Positions 49,764 to 58,790 of a stretch of DNA of 64,000 nucleotides are shown piece by piece; positions within the stretch are counted from its first letter, which is position 1, and the number at the start of each line of letters is the position of its first letter. The DNA comes from Bifidobacterium minimum (GTDB lineage Bacteria > Actinomycetota > Actinomycetes > Actinomycetales > Bifidobacteriaceae). Position numbers and translations under genes: made by a program. The stretch covers positions 62,001-126,000 of the forward strand of contig NZ_JGZD01000006.1 in the NCBI RefSeq assembly GCF_000741645.1. Reading direction: 5' to 3'. The notes under the pieces are model-generated. The model did no database searches. It was not told the DNA's origin and saw only the letters and a program-made list of their open reading frames with translations.

Positions 49764-51356
49764 ATGACTGATATCGCCAATGACAGCCCCCTGATGGCGG
49801 GGGATCATTCCGCATCCACCGGCGCCGGTCGAGCCGCCGACGGCGACCATCCGGGACGGCCCGCCCTTCCCGAGCATGTGCGCGTGCGCTTCTGCCCTTC
49901 GCCGACCGGCACCCCCCATGTGGGCATGGTGCGCACGGCTCTGTTCAACTGGGCCGAGGCCCGCCACACGCATGGCGTCTTCGTGTTCCGCATCGAGGAC
50001 ACCGACGCGCAGAGGGATTCCGAGGAGAGCTACAACCAGATCCTCGAGGCGTTGCGGTGGCTGCATCTCGATTGGGACGAGGGTATCGAGGTCGGAGGCC
50101 CCAACGGACCCTACCGGCAGTCCGAGCGCACGGAGATATATCGGGATGTGGCGCGCAGACTTCTTGAGGCCGGATACGCCTATGAGTCCTATTCCACTCC
50201 CGATGAGATCGAGGCGCGCAACGTCGCCGCGGGACGCCCCAAGGCCTTTGGATATGACGGATTCGACCGGAATCTCACGCAGGAGCAGAAGGACGCCTTC
50301 CGCGCCCAGGGACGCCGGCCCGCGCTGAGGATCCGCATGCCCGAGGAGGACGTCGCGTTCGACGATCTCATCCGCGGCCATATCGATTTCAAGGCGGGCA
50401 GCGTTCCCGACTATGTGATCGTGAGGCCCAACGGCGATGCCCTCTACACCCTGACGAATCCCGTCGACGACGCGATGATGGGCATCAACGTGGTGCTGAG
50501 GGGCGAGGACCTGCTGAGCTCCACGCCGCGCCAGATCGTCCTGTACCGGTATCTGATGGAGCTCGGCATCGCCAGGGAGATGCCGCTGTTCGGCCATATG
50601 CCCTATGTCATGGGGGCGGGCAAGAAGAAGCTGTCGAAGCGCGATCCCGAGTCCAATCTTTTCCTCCATCGCGAGAACGGCTTCATCCCGGAGGGGCTGC
50701 TCAACTATCTGGCGCTTCTGGGATGGTCCATCGGCCCGGATCGCGACGTGTTCTCCATGCGCGAGATGGTCGAGAGCTTCGACGTTCGCGACGTGAAGGC
50801 CAATCCCGCGCATTTCGACATCGACAAGGCCGTCTCCATCAACGCCGAGCATGTCCGGATGCTCGAGCCGCAGGACTTCCTGAACCGTTCGGTCCCCTAT
50901 CTCCGTCGTGACGGCGTCGTGTCCGCTGATTCCTGGGACGCCCTGACCGATCGCGAGCGCGCGGTGCTCACGGCCGCAGCCCCCCTGGTCCAGCCCCGCG
51001 TGCGCCTTCTGGGCGAGGTCTCCGCCATGGTCGCGAGCCTGCTGAGCCGGGATGGCTACATCGAGCCCGATGATGACGCGCGCAAGCAGCTGAAGGGGTC
51101 GTCCGAGGATGTCCTCGACCGTGCCGTTGCGGCGTTGGAAGGCGTCGACGAGGGCGCGTGGACGGCGGAGAATCTGCATGAGACGCTTAATGCGGCGCTT
51201 CTGGAAGGGATGGGATACAAGCCGCGGCAGGCCTTCGGCCCGGTGCGCGTGGCCCTGTCGGGACGTCGCGTATCTCCGCCGTTGTTCGAATCGATGGAGA
51301 TCGTCGGCAAAGACGTCACCGTCGCCCGTCTGCGTGGCCTGCGCGAGCATCTGTGA
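49764..51356 (+). CDS. gltX: Glutamyl-tRNA synthetase
   Basis: The product has 530 residues; ATG 49764 (MTDIAN) follows GGGGCGC, and the in-frame ATG at 49743 adds seven residues. The HIGH-equivalent is [13 protein letters not shown], and the KMSKS-equivalent is [25 protein letters not shown] is the family motif. The discriminating domain is normal. It charges tRNA-Glu, one copy of which lies directly downstream, and in bifidobacteria may also mischarge tRNA-Gln for GatCAB. Confidence 0.96.
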   Translation: MTDIANDSPLMAGDHSASTGAGRAADGDHPGRPALPEHVRVRFCPSPTGTPHVGMVRTALFNWAEARHTHGVFVFRIEDTDAQRDSEESYNQILEALRWLHLDWDEGIEVGGPNGPYRQSERTEIYRDVARRLLEAGYAYESYSTPDEIEARNVAAGRPKAFGYDGFDRNLTQEQKDAFRAQGRRPALRIRMPEEDVAFDDLIRGHIDFKAGSVPDYVIVRPNGDALYTLTNPVDDAMMGINVVLRGEDLLSSTPRQIVLYRYLMELGIAREMPLFGHMPYVMGAGKKKLSKRDPESNLFLHRENGFIPEGLLNYLALLGWSIGPDRDVFSMREMVESFDVRDVKANPAHFDIDKAVSINAEHVRMLEPQDFLNRSVPYLRRDGVVSADSWDALTDRERAVLTAAAPLVQPRVRLLGEVSAMVASLLSRDGYIEPDDDARKQLKGSSEDVLDRAVAALEGVDEGAWTAENLHETLNAALLEGMGYKPRQAFGPVRVALSGRRVSPPLFESMEIVGKDVTVARLRGLREHL

Positions 51357-51432
51357 CGGTGCGCGTCCGCGTGCCGTATGAGGGGAATCACGGTTGCGGA
51401 GCGTCGGCCGTCGCTCCATGACGGATCGTGAT

Positions 51433-51461
51433 GCCGTCGCCGCGTGATCGTGCGCGACGGC
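51433..51461 (+). terminator. Possible gltX terminator hairpin
   Basis: GCCGTCGC at 51433-51440 pairs with GCGACGGC at 51454-51461 around a 13-base loop. There is no T tract. It lies 77 bases after the gltX stop in a 295-base spacer that holds no gene. Confidence 0.3.
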
Positions 51462-51640
51462 GGTCGGCCCGGGCGTTCCCCCGCGTGAACTCCGGGGATG
51501 AGCTTCTCGGATGAACTCCGAAGAACTGGCCCCGGAGGACAGGCTGGGGGAGGGATCGTCCGGTTCTGCCAACGACACGCCGATTTGCGCCGTGTGTGTC
51601 CTACAGATAGTATCTTCATCTGTTGTCTGTAAAGGCAGCG

Positions 51641-51646
51641 TATAAG
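51641..51646 (+). promoter_or_regulatory. -10 element of the tRNA unit
   Basis: TATAAG lies six bases before the tRNA-Glu 5' end, so transcription would start at or near the mature end. No good -35 element is visible at 17 bases. Confidence 0.4.
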
Positions 51647-51651
51647 TGAAT

Positions 51652-51724
51652 GCCCCCATCGTCTAGCGGTCTAGGACTACGCCCTCTCACGGCGCCAACA
51701 CCGGTTCAAATCCGGTTGGGGGTA
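51652..51724 (+). tRNA. tRNA-Glu (anticodon CTC)
   Basis: The 73-base cloverleaf has acceptor GCCCCCA pairing with TGGGGGT (terminal G-U), T-arm ACCGG-TTCAAAT-CCGGT and anticodon loop CTCTCAC, giving CTC. The discriminator is A and CCA is not encoded. The anticodon stem has one A-C mismatch at its base. Confidence 0.92.
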
Positions 51725-51757
51725 CGACGCGGTAGCCCAAGCGGTTACGACGCCAAT

Positions 51758-51829
51758 TGGGATGTGGTGTAATTGGCAACACAGCTGATTCTGGTTCAGC
51801 CATTCTTGGTTCGAGTCCAGGCATCCCAG
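51758..51829 (+). tRNA. tRNA-Gln (anticodon CTG)
   Basis: The 72-base cloverleaf has acceptor TGGGATG pairing with CATCCCA, anticodon stem GCTGA/TCAGC and loop TTCTGGT (anticodon CTG). The T-loop is TTCGAGT. CCA is encoded at 51830-51832, unlike in the neighbouring tRNA-Glu. Confidence 0.93.
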
Positions 51830-51837
51830 CCAGAAGC

Positions 51838-51872
51838 AAGACCCCGGGACCGGACGGTTCCGGGGTCTTGTC
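51838..51872 (+). terminator. Terminator of the tRNA operon
   Basis: AAGACCCCGG (51838-51847) pairs perfectly with CCGGGGTCTT (51860-51869) around a 12-base loop, followed by a weak GTCGT tail. Confidence 0.7.
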
Positions 51873-52041
51873 GTATGGGTCGCAGGCCCGGTATGCATCG
51901 CAGGTATGCATCTGTCCCTGTGTCCCCGTGTCCGTGCCACGGAATGCGCCATAAGGCGGACCCCGCGGGGATTCGGTCGGGCTGACGTCAACCGCCCCGG
52001 AATCCCGGGGCCGTGGGTGCGCTGGGGTACTGTTGAACGAT

Positions 52042-53517
52042 ATGAGTGAGTCGCAACGAACCGTTCACGCGTTGTCGTCGCATCCCCGGAATCGCACCGG
52101 CTCCAAAGTGGAGGGGAACTCGGTGGAGACGAACTCGGTGGAGGCGAACGTGGTGGAGGCGAACGTGGTGGAGGGGAGTGGCCGCCGTCCCGTGTCCATC
52201 TCCGCCCGTCTGGGGTGCCTGCAATTCCATGAGTCCGGCAAATTCCGTGTTCTTCAGGTCGCCGACATCCAGTCGGGCGCGTCGGTGTCCGGGGACACCG
52301 TCCGCCTTCTGTCGGAGGCCATCGCCTCGGCGCGTCCCGATATCGTCGTTTTCACGGGAAACCAGATAGCGGGGTACGACGAGGTTTTCGAGGCCACGTT
52401 CCGCAAGCGTCGATGGTCTTCGGGCTGGTCGCGCGGCAGGGTCTCGGGCCCGGCGTCCGTCCGTGCGGCCGAGCGAACGCGCGACATGGTCACGTCGACC
52501 ATCGGACAGTTTCTTGCGCCCGTCGTGGACTCCGGCGTCCCATGGGCGGTGACCTACGGCAACCATGACTGTCAGTGCGGGCTGGACAACGCCCAGCTCG
52601 ATGAGATCTACAGAGGCTTTCCGGGATGCGTGAATCCCCCCTCCCATGACCGGACGGCTGGCGACGGCCAGGCCGCGGATGAAGGAGCGGAGGAGCGCCG
52701 TGTCCGTGCGGATGGTGATGTGGCGGGCGTGTCGGACGCCGCAGTGTTCTGCCCCGAGTCGTCGTGGCTGCCCGGTCAACGGGTCTACCCGCACGCTCCG
52801 GGGACCTTCGCGCTCCCCGTGCATGACGTCACGCGGGATCATGCGGTGATGGGCCTGCTGATCGTGGATTCCGGCGACTACGCGCGCTCCGGAGGCTATG
52901 GATCGCCCAGTGCGGATGCGGTGGACTTCATCGCCCGATCACGCGGGCTTCTGGGTGCGCCCTCGATGGTTTTCCAGCATATGGCCGTTCCCCAGTACTA
53001 CCGCCTTCTCAGGGAGGTCCCGTCGACCGCGGACGGCGCCATCGAGGGGTATCGGGCCTTCGCGGGACGTCATTATGTCCTGGACTCGTCGCTGACGCTT
53101 CCGGGTGGCTATCTGGGCGAGGGCATCAGCTGTCCCGATGTGGATGCCGGTGAGTTCGAGGCGATGACGGCGGATGGTTCCTGCTTTGCGATGGCCTGCG
53201 GGCATGACCACCGCAACGGATTCGTCGGCGATGTCGCCGGGGTGACGCTTATGGCCACGCCGACGGGCGGGTTCGACTCCTATGGGCCGGCCCCGTCCCA
53301 GGTGGCGGTGCGGCTTGTCGAGTTCGACATTCGCCATCCCCATCATCCGCGGACCCAGCTGCTGAGCTTCGGCGATCTGGTGGGCAAGCCGTCCTCGACG
53401 AAGAAGACCTACACCTATGCCCTGAACGACGTCAGGGCGTCGGGCGGCGAGACGATCGATCTTCTGCATCGGCCGGGGAGGCTGGCGCGGGTGCTTCGGG
53501 CTCTGGGTCTGGTCTGA
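52042..53517 (+). CDS. Calcineurin-like metallophosphoesterase
   Basis: The product has 491 residues from ATG 52042; an in-frame TTG at 52033 is possible. The dinuclear metal motifs are VLQVADIQSG (D-x-H-like, with Gln in place of His), VVFTGNQIAG (GD replaced by GN), YGNHDCQCG and ACGHDHRNGF. They place it with the YkoQ/Pho-type phosphoesterases of bifidobacteria. An N-terminal stretch at residues ~23-45 consists of five-residue VExN repeats. No signal peptide is visible. The substrate is unknown. Confidence 0.8.
   Translation: MSESQRTVHALSSHPRNRTGSKVEGNSVETNSVEANVVEANVVEGSGRRPVSISARLGCLQFHESGKFRVLQVADIQSGASVSGDTVRLLSEAIASARPDIVVFTGNQIAGYDEVFEATFRKRRWSSGWSRGRVSGPASVRAAERTRDMVTSTIGQFLAPVVDSGVPWAVTYGNHDCQCGLDNAQLDEIYRGFPGCVNPPSHDRTAGDGQAADEGAEERRVRADGDVAGVSDAAVFCPESSWLPGQRVYPHAPGTFALPVHDVTRDHAVMGLLIVDSGDYARSGGYGSPSADAVDFIARSRGLLGAPSMVFQHMAVPQYYRLLREVPSTADGAIEGYRAFAGRHYVLDSSLTLPGGYLGEGISCPDVDAGEFEAMTADGSCFAMACGHDHRNGFVGDVAGVTLMATPTGGFDSYGPAPSQVAVRLVEFDIRHPHHPRTQLLSFGDLVGKPSSTKKTYTYALNDVRASGGETIDLLHRPGRLARVLRALGLV
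52108..52167 (+). repeat. In-frame 15-base tandem repeat in the phosphoesterase gene
   Basis: Four copies of GTGGAGnnGAACnnG encode VEGNS, VETNS, VEANV, VEANV, and a partial fifth follows. Two neighbouring copies are identical. The unit keeps the frame. Confidence 0.92.
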
Positions 53518-53542
53518 TGTCCGGCCGGGTCTGATGTCCGGC
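53511..53542 (+). repeat. Direct repeat across the phosphoesterase stop, 15 bases
   Basis: GGTCTGATGTCCGGC occurs at 53511-53525, with the stop codon inside, and again at 53528-53542. The second copy ends exactly where the stop codon of the convergent IclR gene begins. Confidence 0.92.
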
Positions 53543-54406
53543 TTAGATCGAGGATCCGGCCTTGATGAGGGTGTCGGTGAGGTATTTGCCCGCCGCCATG
53601 ACCAGGGGCGCATAGCGGCGTCCCGGCATGGTACCCATTCGTCCGGTCGGACCGGAGATCGACACGGCCGCGATGACCTGTCCGCTCGCATTGCGGATGG
53701 GGGCCGAAATCGAAGCCACCCCCTTCTCGCGTTCGTTGATGGATTCCGCCCATCCGCGGCGGCGCACGGCGGCAAGCTGGGCCGCGGTGAACTTGGCCTG
53801 ACGGAGCCCCATATGCAGCCGTTCGGAATCCGCCCACGCCAGGAGTATCTGCGCGGCTGAGCCGGCCTCCATCGACAGCAGCGCCCCCACGGGTATCGAG
53901 TCCCTGAGTCCGCTGGCGCGCTCCACGGCCGCGATGCATATGCGCTGGTCCCCCTGACGCCGATATATCTGGGCCGATTCCCCGGTCCTGTCGAGAAGCG
54001 TCTGAAGCACGGGCCCCGCGGCGTTCAGAAGCCGGTCCTCGCCGGCGGCGGCGGACAGCTCCGCGAATCGCGATCCAAGCATGAACCGGCCATGCTGGTC
54101 GCGGATGACGAACCTGTGCCGTTCCAGGGCGATGGCCAGACGATGCGCCGTCGGCCGGGCGAGTCCGGTGGCCGTGACCAGCTGGCCGAGGGTGGTGGGC
54201 CCGAACTCGAGGGCGTCCAGGATCTTGACCGTTTTGTCAAGCACCCCGACACCCGAATGGATGTCATCGTTGGGTGTTTCCGATGCCGTCGCTGCGGTAG
54301 CGGCGGCGGAGCCTGGGTCGGTGGCGGAGGCCGAGTCGGAGAAACTGCCGTCCGAAGTGTGCTGCGGGCGCTCGTCCGTTGTCGTACGTGGTTTCTGTGA
54401 GGTCAT
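53543..54406 (-). CDS. IclR-family regulator of leucine biosynthesis (LtbR-like)
   Basis: The product has 287 residues. ATG 54406 (MTSQKP) is chosen over the longer frame. About 60 Ser/Thr/Ala-rich residues precede the IclR winged helix (LEFGPTTLGQLVTATGLARPTAHRLAIALERH). The effector domain follows, with SGLRDSIPVGALLSMEAGSAAQILLAW and ASISAPIRNASGQVIAAVSISGPTGRM. In corynebacteria the IclR protein LtbR is divergent from leuCD and represses it; the same arrangement here supports the same role. A palindrome lies in the spacer. Confidence 0.85.
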   Translation of the reverse strand: MTSQKPRTTTDERPQHTSDGSFSDSASATDPGSAAATAATASETPNDDIHSGVGVLDKTVKILDALEFGPTTLGQLVTATGLARPTAHRLAIALERHRFVIRDQHGRFMLGSRFAELSAAAGEDRLLNAAGPVLQTLLDRTGESAQIYRRQGDQRICIAAVERASGLRDSIPVGALLSMEAGSAAQILLAWADSERLHMGLRQAKFTAAQLAAVRRRGWAESINEREKGVASISAPIRNASGQVIAAVSISGPTGRMGTMPGRRYAPLVMAAGKYLTDTLIKAGSSI

Positions 54407-54416
54407 AAGGGGATTA

Positions 54417-54441
54417 TTGCATCTCACATGGTGAAACGCAA
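54417..54441. promoter_or_regulatory. Palindromic operator candidate between ltbR-like gene and leuC
   Basis: TTGCATCTCAC, three central bases, then GTGAAACGCAA form a palindrome matching at 9 of 11 positions per half-site. It lies ten bases upstream of the regulator start and about 100 bases before leuC, a position that would allow control in both directions. Confidence 0.5.
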
Positions 54442-54542
54442 AAGTCCGGGAATGGCGAAGCCGCTCATATTCTGGAGACGGGTCACGCAATGATGTGGCT
54501 GACGTCGTCCACGGGTCGAATTCCCGCTAAGGAGTGAGTGTA

Positions 54543-55946
54543 TTGGGAATCACGCTTGCCGAGAAGGTCTGGAATGATCATCTGGTGCGTCGGGGGGAGG
54601 ACGGGGCCCCCGACCTCCTGTACATCGACCTGATGCTGATGCATGAGGTCACGAGCCCGCAGGCCTTCGAAGGGCTTCGTCTGGCCGGGCGCCGGCCCCG
54701 ACGACGGGATCTGCTCATCGCCACCGAGGACCACAACACCCCCACGGTGGATATCGATCTGCCCAATCCCGACAAGACGTCCGCGGTCCAGCTCTCCACG
54801 CTCGAAAGAAACTGCAGGGAGTTCGGCATCCGCCTTCACGGACTGGGCGACGCCGATCAGGGGATCGTGCATGCGTTCGCTCCGGTTCTGGGACTGACGC
54901 AGCCCGGAATGACCATAGTGTGCGGGGACTCGCACACCTCCACGCACGGGGCCTTCGGCGCGCTCGCGTTCGGCATCGGGACATCCGAGGTCGAGCATGT
55001 GATGGCGACGCAGACGCTGTCGCTCAAACCCTTCAAGACCATGGCGGTGAACGTCGAGGGCGAACTTCCCTGCGGGGTGACCGCCAAGGACGTCATACTC
55101 GCCATCATCGCGAAGATCGGCACCGGCGGAGGGCAGGGGCATGTCATCGAATACCGCGGGGAAGCCATTCGCCGCATGTCGATGGATGAGCGCATGACGA
55201 TCTGCAACATGTCCATCGAGGCCGGGGCGCGGGCCGGCATGATCGCCCCCGACCAGACCACCTTCGACTATCTTCGCGGTCGTCCCCACGCGCCCGAGGG
55301 GGAGATGTGGGATCACGCCCTGGACTATTGGAAGACGCTGCGCACGGACGACGACGCCGTCTTCGACAAATCGGTGACGATCGACGCCCGGGAGCTCGCG
55401 CCCTTCGTCACCTGGGGGACGAACCCCGGTCAGGGTTCGCCCATCACGGCCACGGTGCCCGTCCCGGAGGCCATCGCCGACGAAGGCAGAAGGTCCGCCA
55501 CGGATTCCGCCATCCGGTATATGGGACTCAAACCCGGAATGCCCATCAAGGACATCGCCGTCGACACGGTTTTCATCGGTTCGTGCACCAACGGGCGGAT
55601 CGAGGATCTCCGGGCCGCGGCGGCCATCATGAAGGGCCACCATAAGGCCAAATCCATCCATCGCGTGCTTGTCGTCCCCGCTTCGTCCCGCATCAGGCTT
55701 CAGGCCGAACGCGAGGGACTGGACCGCGTGTTCCGCGACTTCGGGGCCGAGTGGCGCAACGCGGGATGCTCGATGTGCCTGGGCATGAACCCTGACAAGA
55801 TGGTTCCCGGCGAGCGTTCCATTTCGACCTCCAACCGCAATTTCGAGGGGCGTCAGGGCAAGGGGTCCCGTACCCATCTGGCTTCTCCCGCCGTGGCGGC
55901 GGCCACGGCCATCCGGGGCACCATCAGCAGCCCCGAGGATCTGTGA
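54543..55946 (+). CDS. leuC: 3-Isopropylmalate dehydratase large subunit
   Basis: The product has 467 residues. TTG 54543 gives the canonical start [18 protein letters not shown] with AAGGAG about nine bases upstream; GTG 54534 overlaps that site and is rejected. The [4Fe-4S] ligands are Cys348 (FIGSCTNGR), Cys409 and Cys412 ([11 protein letters not shown]). [20 protein letters not shown] is the aconitase motif. It isomerises 2- to 3-isopropylmalate with LeuD. The gene ends before a 12-base tandem repeat, and leuD follows after 113 bases. Confidence 0.95.
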   Translation: MGITLAEKVWNDHLVRRGEDGAPDLLYIDLMLMHEVTSPQAFEGLRLAGRRPRRRDLLIATEDHNTPTVDIDLPNPDKTSAVQLSTLERNCREFGIRLHGLGDADQGIVHAFAPVLGLTQPGMTIVCGDSHTSTHGAFGALAFGIGTSEVEHVMATQTLSLKPFKTMAVNVEGELPCGVTAKDVILAIIAKIGTGGGQGHVIEYRGEAIRRMSMDERMTICNMSIEAGARAGMIAPDQTTFDYLRGRPHAPEGEMWDHALDYWKTLRTDDDAVFDKSVTIDARELAPFVTWGTNPGQGSPITATVPVPEAIADEGRRSATDSAIRYMGLKPGMPIKDIAVDTVFIGSCTNGRIEDLRAAAAIMKGHHKAKSIHRVLVVPASSRIRLQAEREGLDRVFRDFGAEWRNAGCSMCLGMNPDKMVPGERSISTSNRNFEGRQGKGSRTHLASPAVAAATAIRGTISSPEDL

Positions 55947-55951
55947 GCGGG

Positions 55952-55975
55952 CGTGAAGGCTGACGTGAAGGCTGA
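55952..55975 (+). repeat. Exact 12-base tandem repeat after leuC
   Basis: CGTGAAGGCTGA is repeated head to tail (55952-55963, 55964-55975), five bases after the leuC stop codon. Confidence 0.92.
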
Positions 55976-56059
55976 CATGAACGTGGATGCGGCAGTCGTG
56001 CGGACCGGGCGTCCATGGTGGATTGACGATCGGCGGAAAGCCGAAGAAGGACCTGATTT

Positions 56060-56755
56060 ATGGAAAAGCTGACAGTGGTCACCGGAGTCGGAGTGCCGCT
56101 TCGTCGTTCGAACGTCGACACGGACCAGATCATCCCGGCGGTGTTCCTCAAAAGGGTCACGAAGTCCGGATTCGAGGACGCGCTGTTCTATGCATGGCGA
56201 CGCAATCCCGAGTTCATCCTCAACCGTCCGGAGTACTCCGGGGCGAGGGTTCTCGTGGCCGGACCCGACTTCGGCATCGGATCCTCGCGGGAGCATGCGG
56301 TGTGGGCGTTGCACGACTATGGGTTCCGTGTCGTGATCAGCCCGCGCTTCGCCGACATCTTCTATGGAAACACCGCGAAGAACGGCGTTCTGGCGGCGAT
56401 CATGCCCCAGGAGAGCGTCGAGCTGCTCTGGAAGATCCTTGAGGAGGAGCCAGGACGCTCCATGACTGTGGATCTGGGATCTCGGACCGTGACCTGCGGG
56501 GACGTGACGCTGCCCTTCGAGGTCAACGACTACACGCGGTGGCGCCTGATGAACGGCTATGACGACATCGATCTCACGCTTCGCCATGAGGACGACATCG
56601 CCGCCTATGAGCGCATGCGCGCCGAGCGGTTCCCCTTCAAGCCGACGACGCTTCCCGCCAGGCATCTTCCCGAGGAGGAGGTGTCCTCCGCCCGGTCGCC
56701 CCGGGACACGAGCTGGGACGGCCCGTTGTCCGAACGCTCCACGGGCACGGTCTGA
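56060..56755 (+). CDS. leuD: 3-Isopropylmalate dehydratase small subunit
   Basis: The product has 231 residues behind [47 protein letters not shown] and [19 protein letters not shown] are the LeuD swivel-domain motifs. The C terminus is ~30 residues longer than the usual 200 and is Ser/Arg/Pro-rich. It forms the dehydratase with LeuC. Confidence 0.95.
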   Translation: MEKLTVVTGVGVPLRRSNVDTDQIIPAVFLKRVTKSGFEDALFYAWRRNPEFILNRPEYSGARVLVAGPDFGIGSSREHAVWALHDYGFRVVISPRFADIFYGNTAKNGVLAAIMPQESVELLWKILEEEPGRSMTVDLGSRTVTCGDVTLPFEVNDYTRWRLMNGYDDIDLTLRHEDDIAAYERMRAERFPFKPTTLPARHLPEEEVSSARSPRDTSWDGPLSERSTGTV

Positions 56756-57159
56756 CCCGGCGCGACCACGGTGTCGGCGCGCGCGGCTCATCCGCGACGT
56801 TCCCGTGATCCCGCGACGTTTCCGTGATCCCATACGCGGGCTTCGGCGCGGTTCCGGCGCCCGATGGCGGCGCAGTCCTTCCCGCCACCTTCCCGCCGCC
56901 CGCCCGATGGACGTCGACGGGCCGAGCGGCGCCGGGGCTTCTATAATGGTGCGCGGTATGCGGCGTCCGGCGTCGGCGGGTTCCCGGGACCTTCGGAAGG
57001 GTCCGAAGCGGGCCATGCGGGTCGGAACCGGTAATAGGAACATCGATTGATAGGAACATCGATTGATAGGAACATTGAATAGGGGCATTTGCCGGGGCTT
57101 TTGGTCTTTTCGCGATCCAACCGGCCGACAGGGGTCCCGTGGTCTTAAGGAGCGCAGAT
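56756..57159. repeat. Repeat-bearing 404-base spacer before the AsnC-like gene
   Basis: No gene is visible. A 19-base tandem repeat (CCGCGACGTTyCCGTGATC) lies at 56792-56829. An AT-rich array of TAGGAACATCGATTGA runs at 57035-57050, 57051-57066 and partly 57067-57079, an exact 16-base period. The AT-rich array stands out from the GC-rich surroundings and lies 80-125 bases before the AsnC-like gene, so it may be its promoter or operator. Confidence 0.75.
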
Positions 57160-57438
57160 ATGGCTGATGCGGTTGTTCTCATCACTACCGAGGCCGACAA
57201 GATCTCACAGGCGGCCCAGAGCATCGTCGAGCTCAAGGGCGTAAGCGACGTGTATTCCGTCGCGGGTGACGTCGATCTGGTGGCGATCGTCTCCACGCCG
57301 GATTTCGGCGACCTCGCCTCCATCATTCCCGAGGGAATAGCCAAGGTCGACGGCGTGGTCTCGACGCAGACGCTTATGGCGTTCCGCCAGTACTCGACCA
57401 GGGACGAGGCCGCCGCGTTCGATCTCGGTGTGGACTGA
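57160..57438 (+). CDS. Stand-alone Lrp/AsnC ligand-binding (RAM) domain protein
   Basis: The product has 92 residues behind TAAGGAGCGC. It consists only of the C-terminal RAM/ACT-like domain (VVLITTEADKISQAAQSIVELKGVSDVYSVAGDVDLVAIV) and lacks the DNA-binding helix-turn-helix. Such proteins bind amino acids and may modulate full Lrp proteins or act as sensors. It overlaps the next start by one base (TGATG), so it is co-transcribed with the dihydroorotate dehydrogenase. Confidence 0.88.
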   Translation: MADAVVLITTEADKISQAAQSIVELKGVSDVYSVAGDVDLVAIVSTPDFGDLASIIPEGIAKVDGVVSTQTLMAFRQYSTRDEAAAFDLGVD

Positions 57439-58559
57439 TGGCGGTCGCCGATACCGGAGAGCCGTTGTACGACGTCAGCCGATCGTTCGAGGACAACTAC
57501 GCCCATGGGCCGTTCGGCGAGTTCGCCCGGCCGTGCTACGACCCGCATGATGGATCGGACGCCGGTCGGAGGGCCGATGGCCCGACCTTTCTGGGTGAGC
57601 CAGTCGGCGTGCCCTTCGGGATTCCCGCGGGGCCGCTTCTGAACTCGCGTTTCACGACCGCCGCCTTCCGCCGCGGATACGACATCGCCGTGTACAAGAC
57701 GGTGCGGTCGCGCGCATGGCCATGCAATCCCTTCCCCAACGTGGTGTCGGTGCATCCCCGGTCGGATGACGGACAGCTTGATCCCCGGGGGGATGAGCCC
57801 GACGAGGGCGTGCTTGCCGACACGCGCTTCTCCGACCCGATATCCATATCGAATTCCTTCGGCGTCCCCTCACGGGATCCGGACGTCTGGCAGCCCGATA
57901 TGCGGGACGCCATGGCGGCGGCCGGGCCGGGCCAGCTGCTTCTGCCCAGCTTCCAGGGATCGCGCGTCCCCGGCATGGACGTCCACGACTATGTGGCCGA
58001 CCATGTCCGTACGGCGCGGCTGGTGTGCGAGACCGGCGCGAGGATGATGGAGATGAACACCAGCTGCCCCAACGAAGGCCGCAATCGGCTTCTCTGCCAT
58101 GATCCGAAGCTCGTGGGGGATATCGCGCAGGCCGTGAAGGACGAGATCGGCGACAGGCCTCTGCTCGTCAAGCTCGGTTTCCTCGCGGACGATGCGATGC
58201 TTGACGAGATCGTGGGCCGGACGGCGGCGCGCGGGCTGGCTCAGGGATTCTCGGTGATCAACACGATATCGGCGCGGCTGGTGGACTCCCGGGGGCGTCA
58301 GGCCCTGCCCGGCCAGGGACGTGAGCGAAGCGGCGTGTGTGGGGCGGCCATTCGCGCGGCGGGGCAGGACATGGTCCGTCGGCTTGCCGCGATCCGCCGT
58401 CGGCGTGGCGTGGATTTCGTCATCGTCGGGGTCGGGGGAGTGACCACCGCCCGGGACTATCGCGAGTATCGGCGGTTGGGCGCCGATGCGGTGATGAGCG
58501 CCACCGGGGCGATGTGGGACCCCGATCTCGCCATGAGCGTGCGCGCGCTCGCCGATTAG
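57438..58559 (+). CDS. Dihydroorotate dehydrogenase family protein
   Basis: The product has 373 residues. It has an FMN TIM barrel: FGIPAGPLLNSRFTTAAFRRGYDIAVYKTVRSR near the N terminus, MEMNTSCPNEGRN (active-site Cys in the class 1 style), PLLVKLGFLADDAMLDEIV and VIVGVGGVTTARDYREYRRLGADAVMSATG. Dihydroorotate dehydrogenase (PyrD) is the closest match, making orotate for pyrimidines. Because other pyr genes are absent, a related flavin oxidoreductase role is possible. Confidence 0.75.
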   Translation: MAVADTGEPLYDVSRSFEDNYAHGPFGEFARPCYDPHDGSDAGRRADGPTFLGEPVGVPFGIPAGPLLNSRFTTAAFRRGYDIAVYKTVRSRAWPCNPFPNVVSVHPRSDDGQLDPRGDEPDEGVLADTRFSDPISISNSFGVPSRDPDVWQPDMRDAMAAAGPGQLLLPSFQGSRVPGMDVHDYVADHVRTARLVCETGARMMEMNTSCPNEGRNRLLCHDPKLVGDIAQAVKDEIGDRPLLVKLGFLADDAMLDEIVGRTAARGLAQGFSVINTISARLVDSRGRQALPGQGRERSGVCGAAIRAAGQDMVRRLAAIRRRRGVDFVIVGVGGVTTARDYREYRRLGADAVMSATGAMWDPDLAMSVRALAD

Positions 58560-58668
58560 CGCTTCCGTCCTCCCGTCTCCTTCCCGCCTGCGTGTCCGAC
58601 CCGACGAGGTCGCGCGCGGGTCCGCCAGCGGCGCATTTCACGGGGCCACCACAACCGATGTGGCACTA

Positions 58669-58697
58669 TGGCAGGAGACGCTCTGTGGCAGGAGACG
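58669..58697 (+). repeat. 12-base direct repeat upstream of murA
   Basis: TGGCAGGAGACG occurs at 58669-58680 and 58686-58697, a 17-base period, in the 231-base spacer before murA. No gene is seen in this spacer. Confidence 0.8.
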
Positions 58698-58790
58698 TTA
58701 CGCAAGGATGGCTCGCGTCGTGATGCCCGACGGTTCCCGGACCGCCACATCGCCGGCGGGGCGGAGGAATTAGACGAAGGGATTCGGACG

